64,000 nucleotides of DNA. Origin: Ornithinimicrobium faecis (lineage in GTDB: Bacteria > Actinomycetota > Actinomycetes > Actinomycetales > Dermatophilaceae). The DNA is taken from contig NZ_CP099489.1 in the NCBI RefSeq assembly GCF_023923225.1, positions 3,410,001 through 3,474,000 on the forward strand. Reading direction: 5' to 3'. The notes beneath the pieces were generated by a model that saw nothing but the letters and a program-made list of their open reading frames with translations, did no database searches and had not been told where the DNA came from. The translations under genes were made by a program, and so were the position numbers. The stretch's first letter is position 1. The number at the start of each line of letters is the position of its first letter. Shown here in pieces: positions 16,649-25,870 of this stretch.

Positions 16649-18952
16649 TCAGTCGACCCAGGCATCCTCCACCGTGCGGGTCAACGTGGAGCCGTCGCCG
16701 TCGAGGACCGTGATGCGCACATCGACCGCACCGCTCCCCCGGGTCGGCAGAGCCTTCCAGACGCCACGCGTGAAGTGACCGCGCTGGTCGGTCCAGGTCG
16801 CGCCGTTGTCCCAGGACAGCTCGACCTGAACGTCGGCCCTGCGGAGGGATGCACCGTCAACTCGCCACGGCGTGACCTCGAGGAGGCCGCGCGCGGAGCG
16901 CTGCGCCGAGGCGTCCACCGGGAACGAGGTCTGTGCCTCGATCATCGGCAGAGCCGTCGGCGTCTCCTCGGTCGAGGCACCGGCGACGAACTCCCAGACG
17001 GACTCCACTCGCGAGGACCCCTGCCAGATGACGGGCGAGTGCGTCGTGGACAGCTCGATCCGCCAGGGCGCAGGAGCGGCCGGGGCATCGAGTTGCATGG
17101 TGCCGCCGAAGGTGGGGGCGACCACGACACCATCCCGGCTGATCGTGCCCGAGCGCGGGAACGGACCGGAGAGGCTGTGACCCGCGCCGTCAACCGCCCC
17201 GAGACGCAACTTGACCTGCCCGTTCGCCGTGGTGGCGGGCGCCTGTGAGTCGGTGGGCAGGGTGCCAGTGACCGCGCCCGCACCGATGGCACCCGCGAAC
17301 CAGTGACGCTCGGGGTCCATCGTCTCGTCATAGGCTGCGGGCACCGTCCGGGACTGCAGTGCGGCACCGTGGATGACCGTCTGCTGCCAGGTGCTGCCGT
17401 TGTCGATCACGTGATCCAGACGAGTGGAGCCAGGCTCGACGATGTCAAAGATCGGGGTGAGCAGGCATCGGCACGGCGAGTTCGGGCCGCGTGCCTCGAA
17501 CATCTGCGAGGCGTTCCCATCGGTGTGGAAGGTCTGGTGCACGGTGGTCAGGTCGGCCGCGCTGAGCGCACCGAACGGGTCTGCCTCGACCGTCGGGAGC
17601 TCGTCGATCAGGTCATAGACATCGTCAGGCTGCGGGTCCACCGCGAGCTGCAGCCGGCCGACACCGCCCATCCGCTGGATCCGCTCAGCCAGCGCCGTCG
17701 CATCACTGGAGTGGAGCGACAACAGCGGCAGGCTCGAGCCGACACGCGGCTCGGTCAGCCCCTCCTGGGCCGGGCCGATGAGCACAGCCGGCGCTCCCGC
17801 GGCCTCCGCCGCCGCGACCTGTGCGGCCAACTCCGGGCCGTCCGTGAGCAGCGGCACGTCGCCGGAGGTGAGCCCGTCGAGACCGACTCGCACAGGCACG
17901 GTGCCCTCCACGGGAGTGGGGTTCATCGGGTTGAGCAGCCGGACCGGCAGATCGACAGGCTGTCCGCCACCCACCGCGCGGGCCGCAGCCCAGGGCTCGG
18001 TGTTGCGCACCCACGGGAAGAACGAGAACACGCCGTCACTCACCGGGTCGCTGGGGATCAGCGAGATGCGGGACACCGAGGACGACTGGGGATAGACCAC
18101 GGTCGACTGCGCCAACGGCGGGTTGCCCTCGATCCCCCGCTCCCACCCGAGCACGACGATCGAAGGGGTGCTGGTCTGCGGGGTGTCGACCACGAGCGGC
18201 TCCCCGTCACGGGCGTCGACGGTGATCGTCAGCGGTTCTCCGGCCACCACGTCAAACTCCGGATCACCGCCAAAGGTCACCTCCTGCGCAAGAGTCCCCG
18301 AGGTATCCAGCGTTGTGGCGTAGCCGAGCAGGCTGTAGGTGCCCGCAGGCAGGTAGAAGGTGTGGGGAGAGCCAGGGTTGAGCCCGAAATTGATGAAGCC
18401 GTTGGCCTCATAGGGCTCGCAGTGGAAGTCCATCATCGTGAAGCTGCCACCGGCCGGCTCTCCTGCACGGTCCAGCGCGTTGACCGTGACGGCCACCTTG
18501 CCCGGACCAGGCTTCGTGGGATTGGCATTGGCCGGGTCGCGGCAATAGTCCGGGGTCTCCACGATGTCCGTCTCCGCAAGGTCCGCGGAGGTCATGGATG
18601 GCGGCGCCAGCGTGGTCACGCCAGCCGCCTGCTCGGTGCGCAGGAGGTCTGGCTGGGCACCGACTTGGAGCGTCTCGGTGGGGACGCCGGTGACGTCGGT
18701 CGGAGTCAGCAGCGTCGAGTCCTCGAGTTGTGTGGTCTGCACGATGCCCGGCCCACCACTGCGAGAGGCGACGAGCCCGGCATACGTCCCGTCCTCGGTG
18801 ACCACCTCGACCCCGCCGATCGACGACCTGGCGAGCACCGGCAGGCCGTCGTCTGGGTCCGACGCAGCCGTCACCGATGGTGCGGCCAGACCAGTGACCA
18901 GGGTGGCGGCAGCCGTCAGGACGCCGAGGGCTCGCGAAGGGGACAAGGGCAT
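16649..18952 (-). CDS. large secreted protein with PA-like region, no catalytic domain recognised
   Basis: A 767-residue exported protein of unrecognised family. The N-terminus (PSRALGVLTAAATLVTGLAA to about residue 30) is a signal peptide. Residues about 150-260 look like a beta-sandwich (VAVTVNALDRAGEPAGGSFT, YLPAGTYSLLGYATT). Residues about 365-430 resemble a protease-associated domain (LAAQVAAAEAAGAPAVLIGP). The C-terminal 200 residues are again beta-rich and end VRITVLDGDGSTLTRTVEDA. Similar architecture follows the peptidase domain in large actinobacterial subtilases as I remember them, but no Asp/His/Ser triad region is present. It may bind protein or carbohydrate. ATG 18952 has no strong upstream alternative. 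Confidence 0.7.
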   Translation of the reverse strand: MPLSPSRALGVLTAAATLVTGLAAPSVTAASDPDDGLPVLARSSIGGVEVVTEDGTYAGLVASRSGGPGIVQTTQLEDSTLLTPTDVTGVPTETLQVGAQPDLLRTEQAAGVTTLAPPSMTSADLAETDIVETPDYCRDPANANPTKPGPGKVAVTVNALDRAGEPAGGSFTMMDFHCEPYEANGFINFGLNPGSPHTFYLPAGTYSLLGYATTLDTSGTLAQEVTFGGDPEFDVVAGEPLTITVDARDGEPLVVDTPQTSTPSIVVLGWERGIEGNPPLAQSTVVYPQSSSVSRISLIPSDPVSDGVFSFFPWVRNTEPWAAARAVGGGQPVDLPVRLLNPMNPTPVEGTVPVRVGLDGLTSGDVPLLTDGPELAAQVAAAEAAGAPAVLIGPAQEGLTEPRVGSSLPLLSLHSSDATALAERIQRMGGVGRLQLAVDPQPDDVYDLIDELPTVEADPFGALSAADLTTVHQTFHTDGNASQMFEARGPNSPCRCLLTPIFDIVEPGSTRLDHVIDNGSTWQQTVIHGAALQSRTVPAAYDETMDPERHWFAGAIGAGAVTGTLPTDSQAPATTANGQVKLRLGAVDGAGHSLSGPFPRSGTISRDGVVVAPTFGGTMQLDAPAAPAPWRIELSTTHSPVIWQGSSRVESVWEFVAGASTEETPTALPMIEAQTSFPVDASAQRSARGLLEVTPWRVDGASLRRADVQVELSWDNGATWTDQRGHFTRGVWKALPTRGSGAVDVRITVLDGDGSTLTRTVEDAWVD

Positions 18953-19046
18953 ATGGATCTCCGGTCAGATTGAGGGGCGAACTGCCACTATCTCCCCCGG
19001 CTCGGCTCCAGAGAAGCACCACGAATGTCTGATAGTCGTAGGTGTC

Positions 19047-20027
19047 GTGGATCGGACATCATCAGCATGGGCAGCTCTCGGACTCGGACCTGCGGACCGC
19101 GAGATCTATCTCAGCGTCCTGGCCGGCGCAACGGACGAGGCAGCGATCCGAGAACAGACGGGGCGCACGACTCGCGAGGTCGCCGCCGCGCTCAGGTCGT
19201 TGCGTGAGCAGGGGTTGATCGGATCAGGCGCCGACGGCGGGGTGGTGGCAGGCAAACCGCTGCTGACCCTGCGGCGTGCCGCCGCCCACCTGCACACATT
19301 GGCCGGGGAGATCCTGGACGAGTCCACCCACCTGCAGGTGCTGCATGACCGGACCAACATCCCGGAGCGCAACCGCCCCGATCTGCAGGTGCTGAGCTCG
19401 ACCGCCGAGGTGCAGCGGGCGTTCGCGGACCTGTTGTCCGGCGCCGAGGAGCAGGTCCTGGCCTGCGTGAAACCGCCCTTCCTGGCCACGGGCGATTTCG
19501 CCGAGGACGAGGACGAGCAGCTCCACCGCGGCGTGGAGTTCCGGGTCATCTATGATCCTGCCGCCCTCGAGTTCATGGGCGGCTTGGACCAGTTCACCTC
19601 CACCATGCCAGGCGGCGAGCAGGCCCGGGTCAGCGACGGGATCCCGCTGAAGATGTTCATCGTCGACCGGCAACGCGCCCTGCTCCTGCTCAGCGACGAC
19701 GGCTCAGCAGACGACAGCGGGGCGGTGCTGGTGAGCGGGACCGGTCTGGTCGGCGCGCTGATCGCACTGTTCGAGACCGTGTGGACGCGGGCGTGGGACC
19801 TCACCGACCCTCCCCCGCCCGACGGCGTGGTGGTCGACGACCGCGATCGCACGATCATCTCGGCCCTGCGCCTTGGTGCCACGGACGAGGCCATCGCCCG
19901 GCGCCTGGGCGTCACCACACGCACGGTGGGGCGCCGCATCGCCCGACTGCACGAACTCACCGACACTCGGACCCGGTTTCAACTCGGCTGGCGGCTGGCG
20001 CGACTGACAGGGGACCCTCAGGAGTGA
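19047..20027 (+). CDS. LuxR-type HTH regulator with TrmB-like N-terminus
   Basis: A 326-residue regulator. Residues about 10-60 form an N-terminal winged helix (TDEAAIREQTGRTTREVAAA). The middle carries a phospholipase-D-like/TrmB-type sensor fold (VLACVKPPFL, VEFRVIYDPAALEF, LKMFIVDRQRALLLLSD). The C-terminus is a LuxR-type helix-turn-helix (ISALRLGATDEAIARRLGVT, TRTVGRRIARL). Actinobacterial regulators with this order often sit beside exported hydrolases, and this gene is divergent from the 767-residue secreted protein. GTG at 19047 begins where the helix pattern begins, but no strong ribosome-binding site is visible and an upstream start remains possible. Confidence 0.8.
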   Translation: MDRTSSAWAALGLGPADREIYLSVLAGATDEAAIREQTGRTTREVAAALRSLREQGLIGSGADGGVVAGKPLLTLRRAAAHLHTLAGEILDESTHLQVLHDRTNIPERNRPDLQVLSSTAEVQRAFADLLSGAEEQVLACVKPPFLATGDFAEDEDEQLHRGVEFRVIYDPAALEFMGGLDQFTSTMPGGEQARVSDGIPLKMFIVDRQRALLLLSDDGSADDSGAVLVSGTGLVGALIALFETVWTRAWDLTDPPPPDGVVVDDRDRTIISALRLGATDEAIARRLGVTTRTVGRRIARLHELTDTRTRFQLGWRLARLTGDPQE

Positions 20028-20059
20028 CACCACTCACGGGTGGATTACGCCGTGAAATC

Positions 20060-20087
20060 GCGCTCGCCACGCTGCGTGGCGCAGCGC
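20060..20087. terminator. hairpin between convergent luxR-type and response-regulator genes
   Basis: GCGCT-CGCCACG, loop CTG and CGTGGCG-C-AGCGC form a 12-bp stem with one bulged C, located between stops at 20027 and 20101. It can act on both strands. Confidence 0.55.
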
Positions 20088-20100
20088 CCAAGGGTGGCTG

Positions 20101-20730
20101 TCAGAGCAATTGGCGCTCCATCAAGACTCGCACGAGCTCGCTCCGCCGCTTCACCTCGTAACGCCGCAGAAGGGCTCCGACGTGAAACTTGACCGTGTGC
20201 ACGCTGACGTGCACCTCTGCTGCGATCTCGTGGTTGTCGTATCCCTCGGCGATAAATCGGACGATCGCTAGTTCGCGATCGCTGAGTGTCTGCGGTGCCG
20301 CCGACCCCATCGCAGTCAGAAGTGCCTGACTCGCGATCCTGGGATCGAAATGGGACCCGTCGCAGCGGATGGTGCGCAACCGGTCAGGCAGGCCAGCAGT
20401 GCTGGAGTCCTTGAGGATATAGCCGACCGCTCCCGCCCTGATCGCGGCCGCCAGAAGGTCCTCGTTGCCGAAAGCGGTGAACATCACGATCGAGACTTCC
20501 GGGAACTCAGAATGCAGCTCGGCACAGAGTGGGATGCTGTTCTCCCCGTCCAAGCGCAGGTCCAAGAGCAGGATCTCTGGTTGTTCGCGACGCAGTAGGT
20601 CAGCGGCCTCGCCTGCTTGAGAGGCCCCGCCACAGAACTCGAGGTCCGGTTCCCGTGAGGCCATAGCTTCGAGTCCGAGGAGCACGATGTCATGGTCATC
20701 GACAACGCAGAACCGGATGGGAGGGGTCAC
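20101..20730 (-). CDS. NarL/FixJ-type response regulator
   Basis: A 209-residue two-component regulator. The receiver domain starts IRFCVVDDHDIV with acidic pair Asp11-Asp12 and has phosphoacceptor Asp57 in LLLDLRLDG; the conserved Thr and Lys lie in MFTAFG and YILKDS. The LuxR-type helix-turn-helix at the C-terminus is LSDRELAIVRFIAEGYDNHE to VHTVKFHVGALLRRY. GTG at 20730 lies 1 nt after the kinase stop and matches the receiver N-terminus; the longer frame to 20910 reads antisense-free kinase sequence and is rejected. It is cotranscribed with the kinase. Confidence 0.92.
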   Translation of the reverse strand: MTPPIRFCVVDDHDIVLLGLEAMASREPDLEFCGGASQAGEAADLLRREQPEILLLDLRLDGENSIPLCAELHSEFPEVSIVMFTAFGNEDLLAAAIRAGAVGYILKDSSTAGLPDRLRTIRCDGSHFDPRIASQALLTAMGSAAPQTLSDRELAIVRFIAEGYDNHEIAAEVHVSVHTVKFHVGALLRRYEVKRRSELVRVLMERQLL

Positions 20731-20731
20731 T

Positions 20732-22366
20732 TCACCACGTCCTGGGCACGCGCAGATGCACCGTGGTGCCCGCATCGGGGCTGGACGTGACGTCCAGGTG
20801 ACCATTAACCGAGCTGGCCCGGCGAAACATCGACGACAACCCGAAGTGACCACCGCGGACGAGGCCTTCGAGTGCCCCCTGCAACTGGGCCGAGCCATGG
20901 CCGTCATCACTGATCAGCAGTTCCACTGTGTCTGGTCCGCTGATGATCTCCACCCGCTCGGTTTGAGCAGCTGCGTGTCTCAGCGAGTTCGTCAGCGCCT
21001 CGACGCCCACCTGGACGAGCACCTCCGCGACATTGTGTGGCAAAGTCTCGTGCTCGATCACCGGGCTCAGGTAGATGTTGCGCTCCGCGCCAGGTCTCAG
21101 CGGGACATCAGTAATTTGCTCCACCACCGCACCAAGCTCGGTGACGCCGGTGGATGGGTGCAGGATCAGACCGCTCAGTTCCTCCCTGAGCGTGGTCAGG
21201 GCTTCCTCCGCTGCCACCTGAATCTGGGCGATCGACTGGCTTGTGGCCTCGTGCTGAGCAGAGGCCGATGCCTGCTCGGCGGTGAAGCCAATCTGCACGA
21301 GCGACCGGACGACTGAGTCATGGATCGCGTGCGCGAAGTCCTCACGCAGCCGCGTCGATTGGGACTCGCGCACCGCGTCCTGGTAGTGAGGCTCCCCCAT
21401 GAGCAACCCGAGGTACTCGGCAAACTCCTCCAGAACGCGCTCGTCGGTTTCACTGAAAGGGGTCGGGGTTCGGTTGCCGATATAGATCACGCCTCGCACA
21501 GCACCACCGCTGAAGAGCGGTGCGGCCATCGCCGAGGAAATCCCCTCCACCAGCGTCTCGCTGACCGGAGGGGCCTTGAGTCGGTCGTCGTCGGCGTAAC
21601 GCAACGTCCGCACAACCTTGCCCTCGCTGCGGGCCAGCCCACCCAGCCCCTGCTCAAAGCGCATCCGCAACTGCCGGAACTGCGGTGTGTTGACGTTGGC
21701 CATCGAGGCGAAGTAGTACTTGGTCGTTTCCGACTCCTCCGGCAGCGCCAGGTAGGCGGTGTCGGAGCCGAATATCTCCCGGGCCGAGGCGACGAGGGAG
21801 GTCAGCCGCCCCATCCGGCCGACACCCGTCGGTCCACTATCCAGCACGGCACGGACCGCGTCACCCAGATTGCGTTGCAGCGCAAGAGTGCCCTGCAGTC
21901 GTGAGGCGTTGAGCGTCTCGACCAGACGCCCGATCTCGGCACGGTGCAACTGATCGGACAGATCGGGCATGGCCGAGTTGGCGTCTTGAACGCCGATCAG
22001 TGCGACTCCGCGCCCGTACGGGTCCTGCCAGGGGATCGACACTGCACTGTCGAGGACGAGAGTGAACGGTCGTAGTGTTGAGGTCGCAGACAGCCCCGAG
22101 ACTGTGCGCGGCTGATCAAGGTCGAGTCGCTGATTCAGCACCAGGCGCTCGTTGCCCATGGCGGCCGGACCCTCGACATCACAACTGTCGGACAGGACGA
22201 AGTATCCGTGCGAAGGTGACATGCCGGTTGGGCGGTAGAGCGCGACGGCACGGTCGCCCAAGAACGGTGTCCGCAGTTCCTGTAGCACTGCCTGGAGGCT
22301 CGTGAAGACCGCGCGGGAACCCGCTCCGTCTGCCCAGTAGATGCGGGCTGCGGGGTCCATCGCCAT
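20732..22366 (-). CDS. GAF-domain sensor histidine kinase (HisKA_3)
   Basis: A 544-residue cytoplasmic kinase without membrane helices. A GAF domain spans about 185-325 (MGRLTSLVASAREIFGSDTA to GVIYIGNRTPTPFSETDERV). The dimerisation/phosphoacceptor helix is LREDFAHAIHDSVVRSLVQI with His349, followed by the ATPase domain: N-box EALTNSLRHAAAQ, then SDDGHGSAQ and GHFGLSSMFRRA. Such NarX/DevS-like kinases sense soluble ligands or redox state. ATG at 22366 has GGAAGG 7 nt upstream. It is the first gene of a kinase-regulator pair and is separated from the deacetylase gene by a terminator hairpin. Its signal and targets are unknown; the neighbouring acylase operon is a candidate. Confidence 0.9.
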   Translation of the reverse strand: MAMDPAARIYWADGAGSRAVFTSLQAVLQELRTPFLGDRAVALYRPTGMSPSHGYFVLSDSCDVEGPAAMGNERLVLNQRLDLDQPRTVSGLSATSTLRPFTLVLDSAVSIPWQDPYGRGVALIGVQDANSAMPDLSDQLHRAEIGRLVETLNASRLQGTLALQRNLGDAVRAVLDSGPTGVGRMGRLTSLVASAREIFGSDTAYLALPEESETTKYYFASMANVNTPQFRQLRMRFEQGLGGLARSEGKVVRTLRYADDDRLKAPPVSETLVEGISSAMAAPLFSGGAVRGVIYIGNRTPTPFSETDERVLEEFAEYLGLLMGEPHYQDAVRESQSTRLREDFAHAIHDSVVRSLVQIGFTAEQASASAQHEATSQSIAQIQVAAEEALTTLREELSGLILHPSTGVTELGAVVEQITDVPLRPGAERNIYLSPVIEHETLPHNVAEVLVQVGVEALTNSLRHAAAQTERVEIISGPDTVELLISDDGHGSAQLQGALEGLVRGGHFGLSSMFRRASSVNGHLDVTSSPDAGTTVHLRVPRTW

Positions 22367-22392
22367 GGTGGTCCTTCCGAGTGTCGATAGCC

Positions 22393-22431
22393 GGCCGGCA
22401 CCACGACCAAGTCTAGGTCGCGGTGCCGGCC
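22393..22431 (-). terminator. terminator of the deacetylase operon
   Basis: GGCCGGCACC and GGTGCCGGCC (10 bp, perfect) enclose an inner CGACC/GGTCG stem and a 7-nt loop. It lies between the deacetylase stop (22445) and the kinase start (22366), both minus-strand genes. Confidence 0.7.
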
Positions 22432-22444
22432 CCTCTGACGATGG

Positions 22445-23374
22445 TCAGGCCTGCGCGCGAACCCAACTGGAGTCGGCCGGTGCCTCTTCCACGCCACGGA
22501 TGTCTTCCGCTGCCATCATCGCCTTGTCGTCCTCGTCGTCGACCCACGTCGCGACGATCTCCTCAAGGGTGGCGAACCAGACACCGTCCTTTCCAGCCAT
22601 GTGCTCGATCAGCCGCTCGTACCACAGCATGTGGTGCGGCTGCCCGATGATCTGTGGGTGCACACAAGACGCGAAGACGGCGTTGTCCACCCGCTCGTAG
22701 GCGTAGTCGAAGATGTCCTGCCAGCGGCGCAGGATGGTCTCCGTGTCCTGCATCCCAGTCTGGGCCCCGGTGTAGCCGAGCGGTGGAAAGTCATCGAGGT
22801 ACCAGTTGACCGGCACCTCCAGCACTTGGCTTGCCTTCCCCGGCACGTTGCCCTTCTCCCAGTTCACCTGCCACCGACGGGGGTGGTAAGGAACGAGGTC
22901 ACGAGCCATCAGGCTGCTGTCATAGGTGAACCCAAACTCCTCGACCAGGTCGAGGGTGTTGTCGCTGTAGTCCCAGTACGGCGACCGGTAGCCGACCGGC
23001 CGCACTCCGAGCACCTTGTCGAATGAGGTGAACGCCAACTCCATGAGCCGACGCTCGGTCTCGACCGTGATGCCCGGCGGCACCTCGTGGTAGTAGCCGT
23101 GGTGGCCGAATTCGTGCCCCGCATCCTGCACCTTCTTGCACCAGTCGGAGAAGGTGTCGACGGTGTGTCCCGGGGTGAACCACGTGGTCTTGACATCGAA
23201 GCGATCGTAGAGCTCGAGGAGTCGCGGGACGCCGACCTCGGCACCGTACTCGCCGCGTGACATGAAGGAGGGGCTTGGACGGTTGAATCCGCCGAGCCAG
23301 AGTGACTGGGCGTCAAAGTCGGTGCCCAGGTTGACCGCGATCTTCTTGCCCTCAGGCAGTTGCAGGTGTCCCAT
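22445..23374 (-). CDS. polysaccharide-deacetylase-family (NodB-like) hydrolase
   Basis: A 309-residue cytoplasmic hydrolase with a NodB-fold. Metal-site motifs are LGTDFDAQ (Asp) and HEFGHHGYYHE (His pair); RSPYWDYSDNTLDLV matches the third motif. The text fits the PgdA/PuuE-like branch, which includes peptidoglycan deacetylase and allantoinase-type amidohydrolases acting on C-N bonds, rather than secreted chitin deacetylases: there is no signal peptide. ATG at 23374 follows AAGGAAAGG. It lies 41 nt downstream of the acylase gene and is likely in one operon with it. Substrate unknown; an amide or N-acyl compound handled with the acylase is plausible. Confidence 0.87.
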   Translation of the reverse strand: MGHLQLPEGKKIAVNLGTDFDAQSLWLGGFNRPSPSFMSRGEYGAEVGVPRLLELYDRFDVKTTWFTPGHTVDTFSDWCKKVQDAGHEFGHHGYYHEVPPGITVETERRLMELAFTSFDKVLGVRPVGYRSPYWDYSDNTLDLVEEFGFTYDSSLMARDLVPYHPRRWQVNWEKGNVPGKASQVLEVPVNWYLDDFPPLGYTGAQTGMQDTETILRRWQDIFDYAYERVDNAVFASCVHPQIIGQPHHMLWYERLIEHMAGKDGVWFATLEEIVATWVDDEDDKAMMAAEDIRGVEEAPADSSWVRAQA

Positions 23375-23415
23375 CAGGTTCCTTTCCTTGCGGGGTGATT
23401 CGTGATGTGTTGTGG

Positions 23416-25785
23416 TTAGTCAGTGCGCGGGGTCAGCCGGATTCGTCGTTCTGTCGCCTCCTCGACCTTGTCCCGCGAGTAGAGCAGCGGGAAGGCCTCC
23501 CCGGCAGCCCATGGCTCGAACAGGTCGGTGTAGTGGGAGTCCCGCAGATTGCCGGATTGGCCCGGGGCGTTCATCGCCAGCGAGGAGTCCCATTCGCCCA
23601 CGTCAACAACAAGCCGGAAGGTTGACCCGGCGGACTGGACGAAGTTCGGTCCGTATGCCGTGTTGCCGGCTGTGTCGCCACTGCCTCCCCTGGGCAGGGG
23701 GCCGACCTCGAGCAGCCGGTCCTCCACTCCGGTAAGACGCGCCTTCAGCGGGTGCGCGGCCTTGCTCACGTGCAGGGCTCCCCAAGTCCAACTGTCCCGG
23801 TCCGATCCGAGCAACTGCTCGATGTCGGCGACGGCGGCCGGAATGGTCTGCACCACGGCCTCGGCCAAGAACTGTTCTGGATCGGGGCCGAGCTCCTTGC
23901 CAGGCGTCTCGATCAGACGCAGTTCGACGCGCGCATCCGCCAGCAAGTCCTCCTTGTTAGCAATCCGGGCCAGGACGTGCTGTGGGTCGCCGTCGGTGAC
24001 CTGCGCGACGGCGCGCGCCAGCACGGCTGGGCGCAGGTGACGCCGAAACCACACCTCAAAGAGCAGGCCCGGCCAGGATTCCGCGCGGAGGTCGCCGTCC
24101 CAGGCCAACAGGGCTGCCAGTCCGTCAACGGCACCGGCATTCTCGATCGGCAGGTCACGCACGGCCGCCAGGATCCTCTGGGCAGGGATGCTCACGAAGT
24201 CGTTCTGCAGCAACGACATCCGTTCTGGCGTGGCATCAGTCGTCTGGCTCAGGACATTGTCCAAGCGGTGCCGGCGATAGGGCGCATACCAGTCGTAGGT
24301 GATGTGCCGGTCCTCTGGAAAGTCCTCTGGCAGGTTCATCTCGTTGGCGGTGGCCACCCACCCACCCTCGGGGTTGGCGACACCGGGCAACTGGTCCATG
24401 TCGTAGAACCCATCCCACTCGTATCGACCGTCGCCGGGCACTGGCAGGGTGCCGTCCCAGTTTGGGCGAATGGGGGTCAACCCACCGGTTTTCCAGCCGA
24501 TGTTCCCCTGGGTGTCGGCATAGACCTGGTTCTCCGGCGGCGCGCCCCATCGGTTCATGGCAGCGAGGAACTCGTCCCAGTCGCGGGCTCGCATGTAGTC
24601 CATGCTGCCCAGGTAGGGGGCCATCCCGGGTTGCAGCCAGGCCGCGCGCACCGCGAAGGCGGTCCCAGCCTCCTGGTCGCGGTAGATGACTGGTCCGTGC
24701 CGGGTGAAGAGCAACTCGATCGACTCGCTGTCGCCGCCGCCCACCTCGACGGAGTCGCCCACCACCGTCATCGGCTCCCATCGATCCTGGTAGCGGTACT
24801 CGAGCGGGTTGTCCGGGTTCAGCTCATAGACGTAGAGGTCCTCCTGGTCGATGGCGAAGATCGTCAGTCCGAAGGCGATCTGTCCGTTGTGGCCGATGCT
24901 GATGCCGGGCAGTCCAGGCTCGCCGCCACCGATGACATCGAAGCCGGGGGCGCTGAGGTGGGACAGGTAGCGCAGCCCGGGCAGGGCCGCGGCCGCCCGG
25001 TGCGGGTCATTAGCCAGCAGCGGTCGCCCCGAGGCGGTGCGCTGCCCGGCCAGCACCCAGTTGTTGCTGCCTTCTGGCAGCACCTTGCCCTGTGCAGCGG
25101 TCGGGTCAACTGGCCCGAAAGCGGGAGGGGTGGTGGCGAGATCGTAGACCGCGAGGACGTCGTCCGGGATCACGCTCAGGTCCAACCCGTCGGGGACCTG
25201 GAGCGGCCGTGCGGGTTCCCGTGTGCGGCGCAACTCCTCGACCTCTGGGCCGAAGTCACGGATGGTCAATGCACGGGCGACCTCCTCCCGGAGGTTGTAG
25301 AACAGGCCGTGGCTGCGGATCCGCGCGACATCCTCCGGATCCCACAGGGCCGGCTCATAGCCCAACTCGTGGAACTCGACAGGCAGCAGGCTCGGATCGG
25401 ATCGCGTCAGCTCCACGAACGAGTTGATGCCTTCCACGAAAGCGGTCGCAGCGCGCTTGGTGTCCGAGCCGTAGGCCAGCCACTCCGCGTGCATATCGCC
25501 TCGGAAGAGGAATAGCCGAGCCGCTCGGTCCCGCTCCACATGCTCGGGACCGAAGACTTCAGAGAGTTGTCCGAGGCCGCGTCGTCGCCAGAAGTCGATT
25601 TGCCACAACCGATCGCGGGCGGCATTGAAGCCCTGCGCGCGGAACGCGTCGTAGGTGCTCTGCGCGTAGATGTGCGGGACGCCCCACCGGTCCACCAGGA
25701 TCTCCACCGGTTGCGTCAACCCTGCGATCGGGAAGATATCTTCCGCGGCGGATGGGTGATGCGTGCTCTGGTTGCTGGGCTCCAT
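23416..25785 (-). CDS. penicillin/N-acyl amidase family Ntn hydrolase
   Basis: A 789-residue amidase of the penicillin-acylase family, which cleaves N-acyl bonds in beta-lactams, acyl-homoserine lactones or acyl amino acids. The start of the family (VEILVDRWGVPHIYAQSTYD) is at residues about 30-50. The autocatalytic site GSNNWVLAG places the new N-terminal nucleophile at Ser240. HGPVIYRD and VYADTQGNIGW match conserved beta-subunit stretches. Most relatives are exported, but there is no signal peptide here, so the enzyme may be cytoplasmic or the start may be misplaced. ATG at 25785 and TTG at 25797 both lack a clear ribosome-binding site. Tyrosine codons are mostly TAC, unlike neighbouring operons. 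Confidence 0.9.
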   Translation of the reverse strand: MEPSNQSTHHPSAAEDIFPIAGLTQPVEILVDRWGVPHIYAQSTYDAFRAQGFNAARDRLWQIDFWRRRGLGQLSEVFGPEHVERDRAARLFLFRGDMHAEWLAYGSDTKRAATAFVEGINSFVELTRSDPSLLPVEFHELGYEPALWDPEDVARIRSHGLFYNLREEVARALTIRDFGPEVEELRRTREPARPLQVPDGLDLSVIPDDVLAVYDLATTPPAFGPVDPTAAQGKVLPEGSNNWVLAGQRTASGRPLLANDPHRAAAALPGLRYLSHLSAPGFDVIGGGEPGLPGISIGHNGQIAFGLTIFAIDQEDLYVYELNPDNPLEYRYQDRWEPMTVVGDSVEVGGGDSESIELLFTRHGPVIYRDQEAGTAFAVRAAWLQPGMAPYLGSMDYMRARDWDEFLAAMNRWGAPPENQVYADTQGNIGWKTGGLTPIRPNWDGTLPVPGDGRYEWDGFYDMDQLPGVANPEGGWVATANEMNLPEDFPEDRHITYDWYAPYRRHRLDNVLSQTTDATPERMSLLQNDFVSIPAQRILAAVRDLPIENAGAVDGLAALLAWDGDLRAESWPGLLFEVWFRRHLRPAVLARAVAQVTDGDPQHVLARIANKEDLLADARVELRLIETPGKELGPDPEQFLAEAVVQTIPAAVADIEQLLGSDRDSWTWGALHVSKAAHPLKARLTGVEDRLLEVGPLPRGGSGDTAGNTAYGPNFVQSAGSTFRLVVDVGEWDSSLAMNAPGQSGNLRDSHYTDLFEPWAAGEAFPLLYSRDKVEEATERRIRLTPRTD

Positions 25786-25841
25786 GAATCGAGTCAAACA
25801 GCATGGATGGCACGCTGGCGGTCAGACTTTGCGGAGTCGAA

Positions 25842-25870
25842 TGGCTAAACCATGACTAGCCAGATGGCTA
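25842..25870. promoter_or_regulatory. TGGCTA/TAGCCA repeat upstream of the acylase gene
   Basis: TGGCTA (25842), TAGCCA (25857) and TGGCTA (25865) form an inverted repeat followed by a direct one in the 82-bp gap before the acylase start. It could be an operator; no matching regulator is identified. Confidence 0.3.

Noticed and set aside
14707..16665. 652-codon minus-strand frame opposite the M14 peptidase
   Set aside because: No motifs; the plus strand carries intact zinc-binding motifs and a signal peptide.
23752..25515. 587-codon plus-strand frame opposite the acylase
   Set aside because: It lacks motifs, and the minus strand has the Ntn processing site and full family length.
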